From Dehalococcoidia bacterium UBA5760 (GTDB lineage: Bacteria; Chloroflexota; Dehalococcoidia; Dehalococcoidales; UBA5760), in contig DIFA01000004.1 in NCBI GenBank assembly GCA_002418895.1, positions 1-49,556 on the forward strand: 49,556 nucleotides of DNA. The letters are read 5' to 3'. Below, piece after piece: positions 6,882-15,968 of the stretch (positions within the stretch are counted from its first letter, which is position 1; every line of letters begins with the position of its first letter). The notes beneath the pieces were generated by a model. The model searched no databases. It worked only from the letters and a program-made list of their open reading frames with translations, and was not told the DNA's origin. Made by a program: the position numbers and the translations under genes.

Positions 6882-8096
6882 TTATCCGCTCTTAAGGTTC
6901 CGTATAATCTCCCCGAAGCCCGGCCTCTTGCCGTACATCAGCACGTAGGCCCTTAGCAGCTTCGCTGCCAGCATGAGTCCCCCGATGATGCACAGGACCA
7001 GCACTGCGATGCTGGCAGCAAGTTGCCATGTTGGAACACCGGTCAGGCCAAGCCTCAGCATTACCATCACCGGCGCCGAGAAGGGGAAGATGCTGAGAAC
7101 GACCCAGGCCGGGCTGTTCGGGACCAGCATTATTACAGATATGATCCAGAAAGGAGCAATTACCCAGAGTGTAAATATCGAGGCGAGTGTTTGCCCCTCC
7201 CTTACACTGGTGCTGACGGCGGCGATGCCGACCGAAAGGACAGCGAACAACAAATAGCCCAGGACGAAATACAATATGGCCAGACTGATAAGCCCGGGCG
7301 GTATCTGTATCATACTGATAAAGCCACCGAGTGATGAGGAGGCCAGCCTTAGCAGGGGTGGTACCGTGGCTACCCAGATAGCTACCTGTATCAGACCGGC
7401 ACTGCCGATTCCCATTACCTTCCCGGTGACCAATTGCCGGGTCGATACCGATGATAATAGTATCTCCATGAGGCGGTTTTCTTTCTCGGCAGCCAGCCCC
7501 TGCAACAAGTAGGCAGAGGAGAAAGTAAGAGACACCGCTAGCATAATGCCGACGATGATGGGAATGATAAGGTTCCCCGGTCCGCCTTGCTCCGGAGCCA
7601 CGACACCGGTTGCTGTGAGCGTGATAGTAACCAGGTTCAGCGGTTCTTCGACCCTGGTGACAGTAGTCTCGGGTACCTTCCCGGACAGAAGGTTACTGGA
7701 GATGAAATTCTTAATCGCGGTGGTAGTGGCTGCAGGTGGCGTAAGCTCTCTTTGCGTGGTGTAACGTCTGATCAGTCCCGTCGAGACGAAGTCCTCGGGA
7801 ATCACGAAATATTCCTCGATATCTTTGTTGACCAGAGCCTGGGTGGCGGCTTCCGTAGTGTCGAATGAGACAAAATTCAGATTCCCCTGTGTGGTGAACT
7901 GCTCAAACCCACCGGCTTCATCAACATAGCCGATTCCGGTCGCTTCCGCCGACGGCTCGCTAATCCCTGATATAGTATGGGAGACACCGATGGCGAGGAG
8001 AGCGATCAGGGGCGGGACGATGGTCAGGATAATGAAGCCGGTCCTCCCTACCGTCTGCCGGAACTCATGCTTGAATATCAGAAGAACCCTATTCAT
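6882..8096 (-). CDS. ABC-2 type transporter permease (NatB-like)
   Basis: A 404-residue membrane subunit. The N-terminal helix (IILTIVPPLIALLAIGV) is followed by an extracytoplasmic domain of about 130 residues and then five to six further helices from about residue 175, the topology of NatB/YhaP-type exporter permeases. The start overlaps the end of the ATPase gene by 8 bp, so the two are translationally coupled and form one exporter. The substrate is unknown; relatives export Na+ or drugs. Confidence 0.9.
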   Translation of the reverse strand: MNRVLLIFKHEFRQTVGRTGFIILTIVPPLIALLAIGVSHTISGISEPSAEATGIGYVDEAGGFEQFTTQGNLNFVSFDTTEAATQALVNKDIEEYFVIPEDFVSTGLIRRYTTQRELTPPAATTTAIKNFISSNLLSGKVPETTVTRVEEPLNLVTITLTATGVVAPEQGGPGNLIIPIIVGIMLAVSLTFSSAYLLQGLAAEKENRLMEILLSSVSTRQLVTGKVMGIGSAGLIQVAIWVATVPPLLRLASSSLGGFISMIQIPPGLISLAILYFVLGYLLFAVLSVGIAAVSTSVREGQTLASIFTLWVIAPFWIISVIMLVPNSPAWVVLSIFPFSAPVMVMLRLGLTGVPTWQLAASIAVLVLCIIGGLMLAAKLLRAYVLMYGKRPGFGEIIRNLKSG

Positions 8097-8985
8097 GGTT
8101 TTTACCCGCTACCTTTACGAAAAGCTCATTCAGCGACGGAGTGGCAACCTCGAATCGGTTGATGACGATGCCGGCGGTTACCAGTTGTTCCAACACCTGC
8201 CCGGGGGTGGTATTTTCTTCAAGGACAAGCTCAACATAGTTTTTGTTGGTGCGTTTTTCGATTACTCCCGCTATTTGACCCAGCTCACCGTCGAAATCGA
8301 TAATGACCGAGTTGCTTCGATACTTTGCCTTGATTTCTGAGAGCCCACCGTAAAGAACGGCATGGCCGCCGTCTATCATCAATATGCGGTCACAGAGTTC
8401 CTCCACCTGATTCATCTGGTGCGTGCTCAGAATTATGGCTTTGCCCTGACCCCTCAGGTTAATCAGCATCTTCTTCAATATTTCGGTGTTGACCGGGTCG
8501 AGGCCGCTAAAGGGTTCGTCCAGAACGATCAGTTCCGGGTTATGGATGATGGTGATGATGAACTGGATAATCTGCCCCATGCCCTTGCTCAGCTCCTCGA
8601 TCCTCTTTCCGCTGTGAGAAAGCATCCCTGTCTCGCTAAGCAGCTCATTAGCCCTCTGTTCGGCCAGGCGTCCATCCATACCCTTGAGCGAGGCCAGATA
8701 GACGATGGAGTCCATTACCGTCAGCTTCCGGTACAGTCCCCTTTCCTCAGGCAAGTAGCCGAGCCGGTGTTTGCTTGCTTCACTCAGCTTCTCGCCGAGA
8801 ATTGTCACGGTGCCCGAGTCTGGCTTGACTATGTCCATCATCATCCTGATGGTGGTAGTCTTGCCAGCGCCGTTGGGGCCGATCAGGCCGAATACCTCAT
8901 TCTGGGATACGAAGAAGGACAGGTCGTCAACGGCGACCTTATTTCGGTACGACTTGACCACATGACTGACTTCAACTGCGGACAT
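8089..8985 (-). CDS. ABC transporter ATP-binding protein (NatA-like)
   Basis: A 298-residue ATPase that energises the permease encoded immediately downstream. Walker A is GPNGAGKT (36-43), the Q-loop region is YLPEERGLY, the signature is LSKGM (132-136) instead of LSGGQ, and Walker B plus D-loop is LIVLDEPFSGLD (152-163). The C-terminal 80 residues form the extra regulatory domain common in ABC-2 ATPases. It is the first gene of a two-gene operon divergent from the MerR regulator, which makes control by MerR plausible but unproven. Confidence 0.94.
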   Translation of the reverse strand: MSAVEVSHVVKSYRNKVAVDDLSFFVSQNEVFGLIGPNGAGKTTTIRMMMDIVKPDSGTVTILGEKLSEASKHRLGYLPEERGLYRKLTVMDSIVYLASLKGMDGRLAEQRANELLSETGMLSHSGKRIEELSKGMGQIIQFIITIIHNPELIVLDEPFSGLDPVNTEILKKMLINLRGQGKAIILSTHQMNQVEELCDRILMIDGGHAVLYGGLSEIKAKYRSNSVIIDFDGELGQIAGVIEKRTNKNYVELVLEENTTPGQVLEQLVTAGIVINRFEVATPSLNELFVKVAGKNHE

Positions 8986-9130
8986 AGTAGAACCCTTTCA
9001 GGTTTCTACTATAGCATGTTATCGGGAGTGTTGCCTAGCTGGTCGCCCGGTTGCACGAACCGGTGTTTTCAATTTTTTGCCTGCAGTTTTTTCGAGTTAT
9101 GCTCACCAGGAACATGATTTAAGCTACCTC

Positions 9131-9161
9131 TTGACTCTCCGCTAACCGGAGGTTTTATACT
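9131..9161 (+). promoter_or_regulatory. MerR-type promoter with 19-bp spacer and dyad operator
   Basis: TTGACT (9131-9136) and TATACT (9156-9161) are separated by exactly 19 bp, the overlong spacer that MerR activators untwist. Within the spacer is the inverted repeat CTCCG-N5-CGGAG. It faces the merR-like gene starting at 9200. Confidence 0.75.
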
Positions 9162-9199
9162 GCTATCGAAGATCTTCAAAATAGGTAGAAAGGAGTGTC

Positions 9200-10015
9200 A
9201 TGTTCAAGATCGGTGATTTCTCACGCCTGAGCTTCGTTACGGTGAAGACCCTGCATTATTATGATGAAATCGGTTTGCTGAAACCGGTTAAGGTGGACCG
9301 CTTCACCGGCTACCGCTATTACTCGGCGGAGCAGCTGCCCCGGCTAAACTACATCGTTTCCCTGAAAAACCTGGGGCTCTCGCTGGAGGAGGTAGGCACG
9401 CTCATCAACAACAGTCTGACGACCCATCAGATGCGAGACCTCTTTGTCCTGAAGAGGGCGGAGCTGCAGCAACGCTTGAGCGAGGAGCGGCGGCGGCTGG
9501 AGCAGGTGGAGAAGTTACTTGATCAAATTGAAAAGGAGGGTAAAATGCCGGAATACCAGGTGGTAATCAAAGAACTGCCTTCGATGAAGGTTGCCTCGGT
9601 CAGGGGCACCGTGCCCACGTACGGCGATATTCCTATACTCTGGGATAAGATATGCCCCGTTTTTGAAAAGCATATGTCAATCATCGCCGGACCGCCGCTG
9701 GCCATCTACCATGATATGGAATACCGTGAGAAGGATGTTGATATAGAAGTGGCTATTCCTATCAGTACAACCGTACCGTTGCCCGATCCCATCAAGGTGA
9801 GCGACCTGACCGCCGAGGCTAAGGTGGCCTCGATGATTCACCGCGGCCCATACGAGAAACTCCATGAGGCCTACCAGGCGATGATGGCTTGGTGCGAGAC
9901 TAACGGCTACGAGATGGCCGGGCCGGACCGCGAGGTCTATCTCACCGGTCCCAACGATACCCAGGATCCGGTCAACTACTTAACCGAGCTCCAGCAGCCC
10001 GTCAAAAAGGTCTAA
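9200..10015 (+). CDS. MerR-family regulator with GyrI-like effector-binding domain
   Basis: A 271-residue protein. The N-terminal MerR winged helix (residues 1-70) contains KIGDFSRLSFVTVKTLHYYD and FTGYRYYSAEQL. A dimerisation coiled coil (about 75-110, rich in Glu/Arg/Leu) follows, then a GyrI-like/BmrR-type ligand domain (about 117-271). This matches multidrug-sensing regulators such as BmrR. AAAGGAG precedes the ATG. The gene is divergent from the NatAB-like exporter and driven by its own 19-bp-spacer promoter. Likely a drug- or lipophile-responsive activator. Confidence 0.93.
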   Translation: MFKIGDFSRLSFVTVKTLHYYDEIGLLKPVKVDRFTGYRYYSAEQLPRLNYIVSLKNLGLSLEEVGTLINNSLTTHQMRDLFVLKRAELQQRLSEERRRLEQVEKLLDQIEKEGKMPEYQVVIKELPSMKVASVRGTVPTYGDIPILWDKICPVFEKHMSIIAGPPLAIYHDMEYREKDVDIEVAIPISTTVPLPDPIKVSDLTAEAKVASMIHRGPYEKLHEAYQAMMAWCETNGYEMAGPDREVYLTGPNDTQDPVNYLTELQQPVKKV

Positions 10016-10035
10016 CCCGGTGGCTTGTCCTGACG

Positions 10036-10069
10036 CCAGGGTCCCCCTTCCCGGGAAGGGGGACCCTGG
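10036..10069. terminator. 34-bp perfect palindrome between convergent genes
   Basis: Two 17-nt arms meet with no spacer: the left arm runs CCAGGGTCCCCCTTCCC and the right is its exact complement, centred on CCCGGG. It lies between the stop codons of the MerR gene and the moxR gene. As RNA it would form a very stable hairpin on either strand. There is no U-tract on either side, so it is not a canonical intrinsic terminator. Confidence 0.55.
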
Positions 10070-10106
10070 AAGAAAAGATTAACAGTTACTTTCCGCCGTT
10101 TATCAT

Positions 10107-11069
10107 CTATTGCTCGACAGGAACGGGTATCTGCGCGAGGATCTCTTCCAGCACGGCTTCTGTTGAGTGTTTTCGTAGCTTGGCTTCGGGTTTCTCGATC
10201 AGGCGATGTCCCAGGATAGGGGGAGCGAGATACTTGACGTCATCCGGGATAACGTAGCTACGACCCCTCACGGTGGCTAGCACTCTGGAAGCCAGATCGA
10301 GGCTCAGCGAAGCTCTCGGGCTGGCCCCCAGTTCAATACTCTTATGTTCGCGGGTGGCCCTGATAATAGCGAGGAGATATCTCCGTACCGATTCCTCCAC
10401 ATATGCCTGGCGAGACAGTTTCTGTAATACCAGCAATTCCTCGGCCTCGATAACACTGGAAAGGCTCGCCAGGGGATTCTCCTGATGAAACCGTTTTAGA
10501 ATGGTGTCCTCCTCGTCTTCGCCGGGATATCCCATGGTGATTTTCATCAGGAACCTGTCCAGTTGTGCTTCAGGCAGAGGGAAAGTTCCTTCCAGTTCTA
10601 CGGGATTTTGGGTGGCAATCAGCAGGAAAGGACGCGGTAGCGGTATTGTTTCGAGGTCGACGGTAACCTGCTGCTCCTGCATACATTCCAGCAGGCTTGA
10701 CTGAGTGCGTGGTGTAGCCCGGTTTATCTCGTCGGCCAGTACGATGTTAGCCATTATCGGCCCGGGGCGAAATTCGAACTCGGATGTCTTCTGGCTGAAG
10801 TAATGAATACCTGTGATATCCGATGGGAGTAGGTCGGGGGTACACTGAATTCTCTGGAAATTACAGTTGATTGACCGGGCGGTTGTTTTAGCCAGCATCG
10901 TCTTACCTGTGCCGGGAACATCCTCAATTAAGACGTGTCCCTCGCAAAGTAGAGCTACCAGAATGAGCTCTATGGCATCCTTCCTCCCCACGATTACCTT
11001 ACCGACATTTTCCATAAATCGCTCGGCGAATGTCGCTATCCGGTTCAGTTGCTGAGCAAACTCCCCCAT
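10107..11069 (-). CDS. MoxR-family AAA+ ATPase
   Basis: A 320-residue MoxR ATPase. Walker A is GTGKT (53-57), Walker B is IVLADEINRA (about 108-117), followed by the MoxR hallmark TPRTQSSLLECMQE, and ATQNPVE is sensor 1. MoxR proteins act as chaperones in maturing metalloenzymes or cell-envelope complexes and are almost always next to a DUF58 protein. It is the last gene of the minus-strand run DUF58 - DUF4129 - moxR. Confidence 0.94.
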   Translation of the reverse strand: MGEFAQQLNRIATFAERFMENVGKVIVGRKDAIELILVALLCEGHVLIEDVPGTGKTMLAKTTARSINCNFQRIQCTPDLLPSDITGIHYFSQKTSEFEFRPGPIMANIVLADEINRATPRTQSSLLECMQEQQVTVDLETIPLPRPFLLIATQNPVELEGTFPLPEAQLDRFLMKITMGYPGEDEEDTILKRFHQENPLASLSSVIEAEELLVLQKLSRQAYVEESVRRYLLAIIRATREHKSIELGASPRASLSLDLASRVLATVRGRSYVIPDDVKYLAPPILGHRLIEKPEAKLRKHSTEAVLEEILAQIPVPVEQ

Positions 11070-11105
11070 AATAAATTGTTCCTCCTTTATAACATAGGTG
11101 CTAAA

Positions 11106-12494
11106 CTAACTCGGGTGACCCCGTCGTACTTTTCGTATTCTTTCCCAGCTTTGTCTTAGATTAAGTAACTCGTCTTTACCGGGCGTTAAGCCACCGTAGC
11201 GGACACCAACAAACTGCCTGGTGATAAGACTGAATTCCTCATGGAAATCAGGAAGCAGGTTAACCAGACTGATCTGGTATTCATACGCAGTCTGCGTCGG
11301 ATGGCGGGGGCACCCTCTGGCAGTTGCCCAGCGTACCATCTGACAATAAATCTGCTGAATCGAGGCTAGCTCCGGTGACAAGACCCTGGTTTTTCTCCCC
11401 AGACGTTTTAATAAGAAGATCAGGAATTTGGTCAGGATGCGCTTCACCAGCCTGGTTACATCGGACTTAAATGCCCCGGACAGCGATTCTGTCTTTATCC
11501 CTGCCATACCGGCTAATCGCTGGTTTAGCCAGTTGAGCATCTGCCCGGATGCTCGCCATAAGGCAAAGATGCACCAAAAAGCAATGTTAATAAAAAGCGC
11601 AAACTTTATAATACTTCTTATCCACTGGGGCATACCGAATATCCCTGACCCGGCCGGCTCCCGGAGGATTTCTCCGGGCATCTCGCCTGCGGCGGGTATT
11701 TCCGTGGGGGGGGAGGTCGGTAGCAAACTGGCTACCCATATCAAAGCCCTTTTCGCAACCTCCCAGGCCCATTTGGCCGTGTTCAGGATACGCTCGAAGA
11801 AATCAGGGTTGACTGTAGAGCCGCTGAGTAAGCCCAGCACAATGACCAGGCTGATGCCGGTAATGAGAATACCCAACCAGCGGCCCCGATATATCTGTGA
11901 AATCGAACCGGCTGTCTGCTGGGCGTGGCCGATAGACAATCCTGATAAAGCGAAGGCAAAAAAGGCAACCGCGATAAGTACTGCGTGTTCCAGTACGCCT
12001 GTGAAATATGAGCCGATAATGAAGGTGACGATTAATACCGGCATGCCGAACTGGAATTCGACGATAAGCTTGGGAAAATCAGCCTTGAGATGGACCAACC
12101 GCTGACCGAGCCACCAGATGATGATGCTACCGATAAACAACAGGACCTCGGGCCGAAAGTCATAGGGTGCCTGCCTCAGTGCTACGGGAATTTCCTTTAG
12201 CCAGCTCTGGTCCCATAACCCCAGGCTGCTGTAGATCTGAAGCTTAACCAGCAACAGCATAGCGCCGGCCCAGATAGACCAGCTAATGAGATTAAGATAG
12301 ACCTTGGCTAACTTGAACTGCGCGATTGTCTTATTGATACCGAAGGCGATGGGATAAAGAGCCAAAAGACTAATAATGGACAATTGTCCCTGCAAAACCA
12401 GCCCGCTTACCAGCGACAGGATGGCAAAGAGCCAGCAACTCTCCATGCCGATTATGGTTATATATAGCGCTATTCGAGGCCAGCCTGTTTTCAT
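11106..12494 (-). CDS. Membrane protein with C-terminal DUF4129-like domain
   Basis: A 462-residue integral membrane protein with about six helices in the first 220 residues, another near 300, and a soluble C-terminal domain (about 365-462). That domain contains YCQMVRWATARGCPRHPTQT and resembles DUF4129, which normally sits at the C terminus of TgpA-like transglutaminases in MoxR-DUF58 operons. Here the transglutaminase core is missing. The start overlaps the DUF58 stop by 4 bp (ATGA). It probably belongs to the same envelope complex as its neighbours. Confidence 0.75.
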   Translation of the reverse strand: MKTGWPRIALYITIIGMESCWLFAILSLVSGLVLQGQLSIISLLALYPIAFGINKTIAQFKLAKVYLNLISWSIWAGAMLLLVKLQIYSSLGLWDQSWLKEIPVALRQAPYDFRPEVLLFIGSIIIWWLGQRLVHLKADFPKLIVEFQFGMPVLIVTFIIGSYFTGVLEHAVLIAVAFFAFALSGLSIGHAQQTAGSISQIYRGRWLGILITGISLVIVLGLLSGSTVNPDFFERILNTAKWAWEVAKRALIWVASLLPTSPPTEIPAAGEMPGEILREPAGSGIFGMPQWIRSIIKFALFINIAFWCIFALWRASGQMLNWLNQRLAGMAGIKTESLSGAFKSDVTRLVKRILTKFLIFLLKRLGRKTRVLSPELASIQQIYCQMVRWATARGCPRHPTQTAYEYQISLVNLLPDFHEEFSLITRQFVGVRYGGLTPGKDELLNLRQSWERIRKVRRGHPS

Positions 12495-13756
12495 CGAATT
12501 TCCTCTTTTGCGGTTACCCCGACGGCTTCACTTTGATTTGGCGTATCGTTCTCTTGCCAATCATGGTCACCCGTGAAAATAGTCACTGACTTGTGCCCTC
12601 TTTTGTTAGAAGAAGAGAGTAACCTGGATGTGGAGGCGGTCGGTTTGGATAGTATGAAGATGAGTGTGGTGCCCCATGGTAGATGTTTCCGCTCGCCTTG
12701 TATCAGTTCGGTAAGGAGGCCGCTGGAGAGCGGCGTGACTTTAGCTAGCGCCTCCAGGATGCTTACCAGATGACCGGTTCCGCTGCCGGGGGGAATTACC
12801 ACCGGTCGGCCCGAGTCGGCAAGACGGGTGTTGACAAATAGGCCTACGGCGCTTTTGTGCTCGATAAAATGTTTAGCCAGCGAAGCGGCGGTACTGAGAG
12901 CCGTTTCAAATAATTCATCGGTTTTGCCGGATGGTGAACCGGTGCGTTCATTACCGACTCCGTCGTAACCAAAGCTTTCCAGGTCAAGGATCAGGGCTAA
13001 TTTTGGATTGGTCGTCGGTTCGAAAACCTTCACCTGTAGTTTCTGATGAATGGCGGTTGCCTTCCAGTGAATATAGCGGGGGCTATCTTGGGGAGTATAG
13101 TCGCGTATCCCGATCACCCGGTTCGGGTCCCGGAAAATGTGCTGTGCGGCTCTGCTTTCTCCTAAAGGATAACGGGATGGTATTACCCTTTCGTTGATAG
13201 CAAAAATCCGGGGATAGACAATGATAGAGTCGCTCACCTTCTTCAAGCGGGTACGTCGGTAGAAGCCGAAGATGTCCCCGGACGTAATTCTGATCGGTCC
13301 CAGGAGGTAATACCCCCGTCTCGGACAGATCAGCTTGTGTTGCCAGCTGGCTCGGGCGTACCAGAGAAGTGCAATCACTTTGCTGAGCGTCCCGTCCTGC
13401 TCCGGGGAAGTTTCCGAAGTAAGCCCGGCCGGTATCTTGCTATCCACTTTCAGCCAGGGCAGTGGCAGCGGCTTATAGTTTACGACACGCATGTTTACTT
13501 CGACACACTCTCCGGGGAAAACACGCTGGTAGTCCAGTGAATACTGGCAATGAACCCTGACCAATGACAGGTAGCTATACAGTTTAGCCAGGCCGGCTGC
13601 CGATAGTATTAGCCCGAGCAGGACGACGATTAATACCTTGCCGTTCCAGGCAGCGATGATTAACCCGGTGAGCATTATTATCAGGCTGTATTTGCCCAGT
13701 AAGTAGCTGGTTGTTTGAGATGTTATAAGTTTCTCCACGTGCTTTCTGTGTGCCAT
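12491..13756 (-). CDS. DUF58 domain protein
   Basis: A 421-residue protein. Two N-terminal membrane helices (about 20-65) are followed by a beta-rich segment and the DUF58 core, with the family hallmark RDYTPQDSPRYIHWKATA near residues 216-235. A von Willebrand A-like fold follows. DUF58 proteins are the usual partners of MoxR ATPases. The gene starts 9 bp after the MATE gene stop and overlaps the DUF4129 gene, so it lies within one transcription unit. The long linkage to a MATE exporter is unusual for this module. Confidence 0.9.
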   Translation of the reverse strand: MAHRKHVEKLITSQTTSYLLGKYSLIIMLTGLIIAAWNGKVLIVVLLGLILSAAGLAKLYSYLSLVRVHCQYSLDYQRVFPGECVEVNMRVVNYKPLPLPWLKVDSKIPAGLTSETSPEQDGTLSKVIALLWYARASWQHKLICPRRGYYLLGPIRITSGDIFGFYRRTRLKKVSDSIIVYPRIFAINERVIPSRYPLGESRAAQHIFRDPNRVIGIRDYTPQDSPRYIHWKATAIHQKLQVKVFEPTTNPKLALILDLESFGYDGVGNERTGSPSGKTDELFETALSTAASLAKHFIEHKSAVGLFVNTRLADSGRPVVIPPGSGTGHLVSILEALAKVTPLSSGLLTELIQGERKHLPWGTTLIFILSKPTASTSRLLSSSNKRGHKSVTIFTGDHDWQENDTPNQSEAVGVTAKEEIR

Positions 13757-13765
13757 TTTTTCTAT

Positions 13766-15145
13766 TTAACTTCCCACTTGTAGACTTTCCACTGCCTTAA
13801 GTGAATCCGAGCTTTTGAATTCTCTTATCTGACGTATCAGAAGTACCATAGTTAAGGTGAACGCAATTGCGTCAGAAATGGGGAACGATAGCCACACTCC
13901 GTCCACCTGCCAGAGCTTCGGCAGTATGAATATCAGGGGAATCAAAAACAAAGGGCGTACCAGTGAGGTAACCATTGATTGGGTAGCCTTGCCGATTGAT
14001 TGGAAGACCAGGGAGCCGAGCATTGTGATGCCGAGTAAATAAGCGGCCCGAAATACGTAACCGGTGGCGTGCGAACTCGACTCAATAAGCAAGAGGTCGG
14101 CAGTAAATATTTTGATTATCGGCTCGGGAAAGAAATTTAAGACTATAAAGGCTGCTATGCAGCATATCGTAGCGGCGATGCTGGCAATCTTGATAGATTT
14201 CAGTACTCTATCGTAGCGCCTGGCTCCGTAGTTGAACCCCAGTATCGGCTGAAGTCCCTGCCCGATGACTATGCCCGGCATCAGGGCGAACATGATAACG
14301 CGATTGATGATGCCGTAGGCAGATATTGCCATATCACCGCCGTAGGTACCGAGGACTCGGTTTACGAAGACAGCGGATACACTGGTTGCCGCTATTTGTG
14401 CAAATGACGCGATTCCAATGGTAAAAATGTCTCTGGCGATATTCATTTCGACGCGCAGGTTTCCGGGGTATATCTTCAGGCTGCTTTTGCCGGAAGAATA
14501 ATATCTGAAAAGATATAATGTGGAGATTGTCTGTCCGATTATAGTAGCCAGTGCCGCTCCCTTGATCCCCATACCGAAGCTTATAATGAATAAAGCATCA
14601 AGGCCGATATTAATCCCGGCTCCTATTGTCATGCTCATCATCGGAACATGGGCATTGCCCTGAGCTCTGATGGTACTGCTTAGTACCATGGCAAAAAATT
14701 GGACGGTGGTACTGGCAAAAATAATGAACATATAATCTTTGGCGTACAGGAGCACCGCTTCCGATGCCCCCATAAGCCTAAGCAAGGGGTCAATATTGGC
14801 TAGGCCGACCGCTGCTATTAAAATCGATATTATGATTGAGTGACTGATGGCATTACCCAGTGTGCGTTCTGCCTTCCGGGGGTCATTAGCTCCCAGTGCT
14901 CTGGAAATCACCGAGGCACTGCCTATCCCTATCATCTGCCCCAACCCCATTATCATCATTTGAATCGGGAAGGAAATGGAAAGCCCTGCAATTCCGAGCG
15001 AGCCGACGTAGCGGCTAATGAAGATAGTATCCACCACGTTATATAGGGTCATCACGAATAACCCCATGAACGCGGGGAGGGATAATTTCAATAACAGTCT
15101 GCCGACTCTATCGTCGTTAAGTACACTCTGTTGCTGACTATCCAC
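13766..15145 (-). CDS. MATE-family efflux transporter
   Basis: A 459-residue protein with about 12 predicted helices arranged as two repeats, the multidrug and toxin extrusion fold. The segment from LLLKLSLPAFMGLFV through NVVDTIFISRYVG at the N terminus is typical. It probably exports cationic compounds in exchange for Na+ or H+. It lies 68 bp downstream of the MarR regulator, as in many regulator-exporter pairs, and is followed by DUF58 after 9 bp. Confidence 0.94.
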   Translation of the reverse strand: MDSQQQSVLNDDRVGRLLLKLSLPAFMGLFVMTLYNVVDTIFISRYVGSLGIAGLSISFPIQMMIMGLGQMIGIGSASVISRALGANDPRKAERTLGNAISHSIIISILIAAVGLANIDPLLRLMGASEAVLLYAKDYMFIIFASTTVQFFAMVLSSTIRAQGNAHVPMMSMTIGAGINIGLDALFIISFGMGIKGAALATIIGQTISTLYLFRYYSSGKSSLKIYPGNLRVEMNIARDIFTIGIASFAQIAATSVSAVFVNRVLGTYGGDMAISAYGIINRVIMFALMPGIVIGQGLQPILGFNYGARRYDRVLKSIKIASIAATICCIAAFIVLNFFPEPIIKIFTADLLLIESSSHATGYVFRAAYLLGITMLGSLVFQSIGKATQSMVTSLVRPLFLIPLIFILPKLWQVDGVWLSFPISDAIAFTLTMVLLIRQIREFKSSDSLKAVESLQVGS

Positions 15146-15213
15146 GCCTTGAAGTTTCGTCCTTTCCGATTAATACTCTCGCGGGGGTGCTGTTGAAAAA
15201 CAGGCTTCGGGGG

Positions 15214-15666
15214 CTATCCCAGTTTAGAGAGTATTTCCCTTAACTTGGTTACCGAAGCCAGTAGTTCCTTCATCTCCTCACTGGTGAGAGAGGACAATGC
15301 TTCTTTGATATTGCCCTTGACCATTGCATCTATTTCCGCCAATAGTGTTCTGGCCTTTGTAGTGAGCGTTACATTGATTGTTCGCCTGTCTGATGAATCC
15401 ATTTGTCTTTCAACCAGATTTAAGTCAGCCAGCCTGTCTATCAGATGGGTCATCTGCGGTCGAGGTATCAGTAACCTTGAAGCAATTTCAGCAATGTGCA
15501 ACGTTCCTTCTTTCTCTAACGTCTTCATGATCTCATGGTGAAGCGGTGAAATGTCTTCAGGAAAACCGGCAGGTAACCTGGAAATCTTTTTCCGGGTGAT
15601 TCTTGCGATAAGAGGTAGTGTAGAAAGTAAATCTTCGCAGATGCTATTTAAACTACCGTCTGTCAT
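15214..15666 (-). CDS. MarR-family transcriptional regulator
   Basis: A 150-residue protein with a MarR winged helix (about 40-125): HIAEIASRLLIPRPQMTHLIDRL is the recognition region and DSSDRRTINVTLT the wing. I set the start at 15666 because GGAGG lies 8 nt upstream; the frame extends to 15693 without a better site. It is the first gene of the run to moxR and probably controls the MATE gene. The AT-rich stretch upstream (15693-15720), with overlapping TTAATAATTAA-type dyads, may be its operator. Confidence 0.92.
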   Translation of the reverse strand: MTDGSLNSICEDLLSTLPLIARITRKKISRLPAGFPEDISPLHHEIMKTLEKEGTLHIAEIASRLLIPRPQMTHLIDRLADLNLVERQMDSSDRRTINVTLTTKARTLLAEIDAMVKGNIKEALSSLTSEEMKELLASVTKLREILSKLG

Positions 15667-15968
15667 TTCACACCTCCGGATGATACTGTTCACTTAGTTA
15701 ATAATTAATAATATAAACTATAAAATGCTAACATTGCTTTGAGGCGTTGTCAAAGGATAGATCAGCCGAAGGTTCAATCCTCGTATTACGGTTCCGAAGA
15801 CCGAAACTCTACAAGATTATGTTTAGCACCATTGTAGTATAATTATAATTAAGGGATTTTACTGAGGTAGCGTCTAACCTTAGACTATTATCGTATTGTT
15901 TGCTTAGGTATCATTTACGGATCCGGGCCATAAACAAATGGATATGATGTCCAATGGAGGGGCAAAGT
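15667..15968. other. Intergenic region between divergent marR and HerA-like genes
   Basis: AT-rich palindromic sequence at 15693-15727 fits a MarR operator and promoter for the minus strand. A TATAAT at 15837-15842 faces the plus gene but lacks a matching -35. The GGTTCAATCC at 15771 resembles a tRNA T-loop but has no cloverleaf around it. Confidence 0.4.

Noticed and set aside
8362..9117. Plus-strand frame of 251 codons across the ABC ATPase gene.
   Set aside because: Antisense shadow; the minus-strand frame has all ABC motifs.
15760..15800. GGTTCAATCC resembling a T-loop.
   Set aside because: No flanking complementary stems and no acceptor end.
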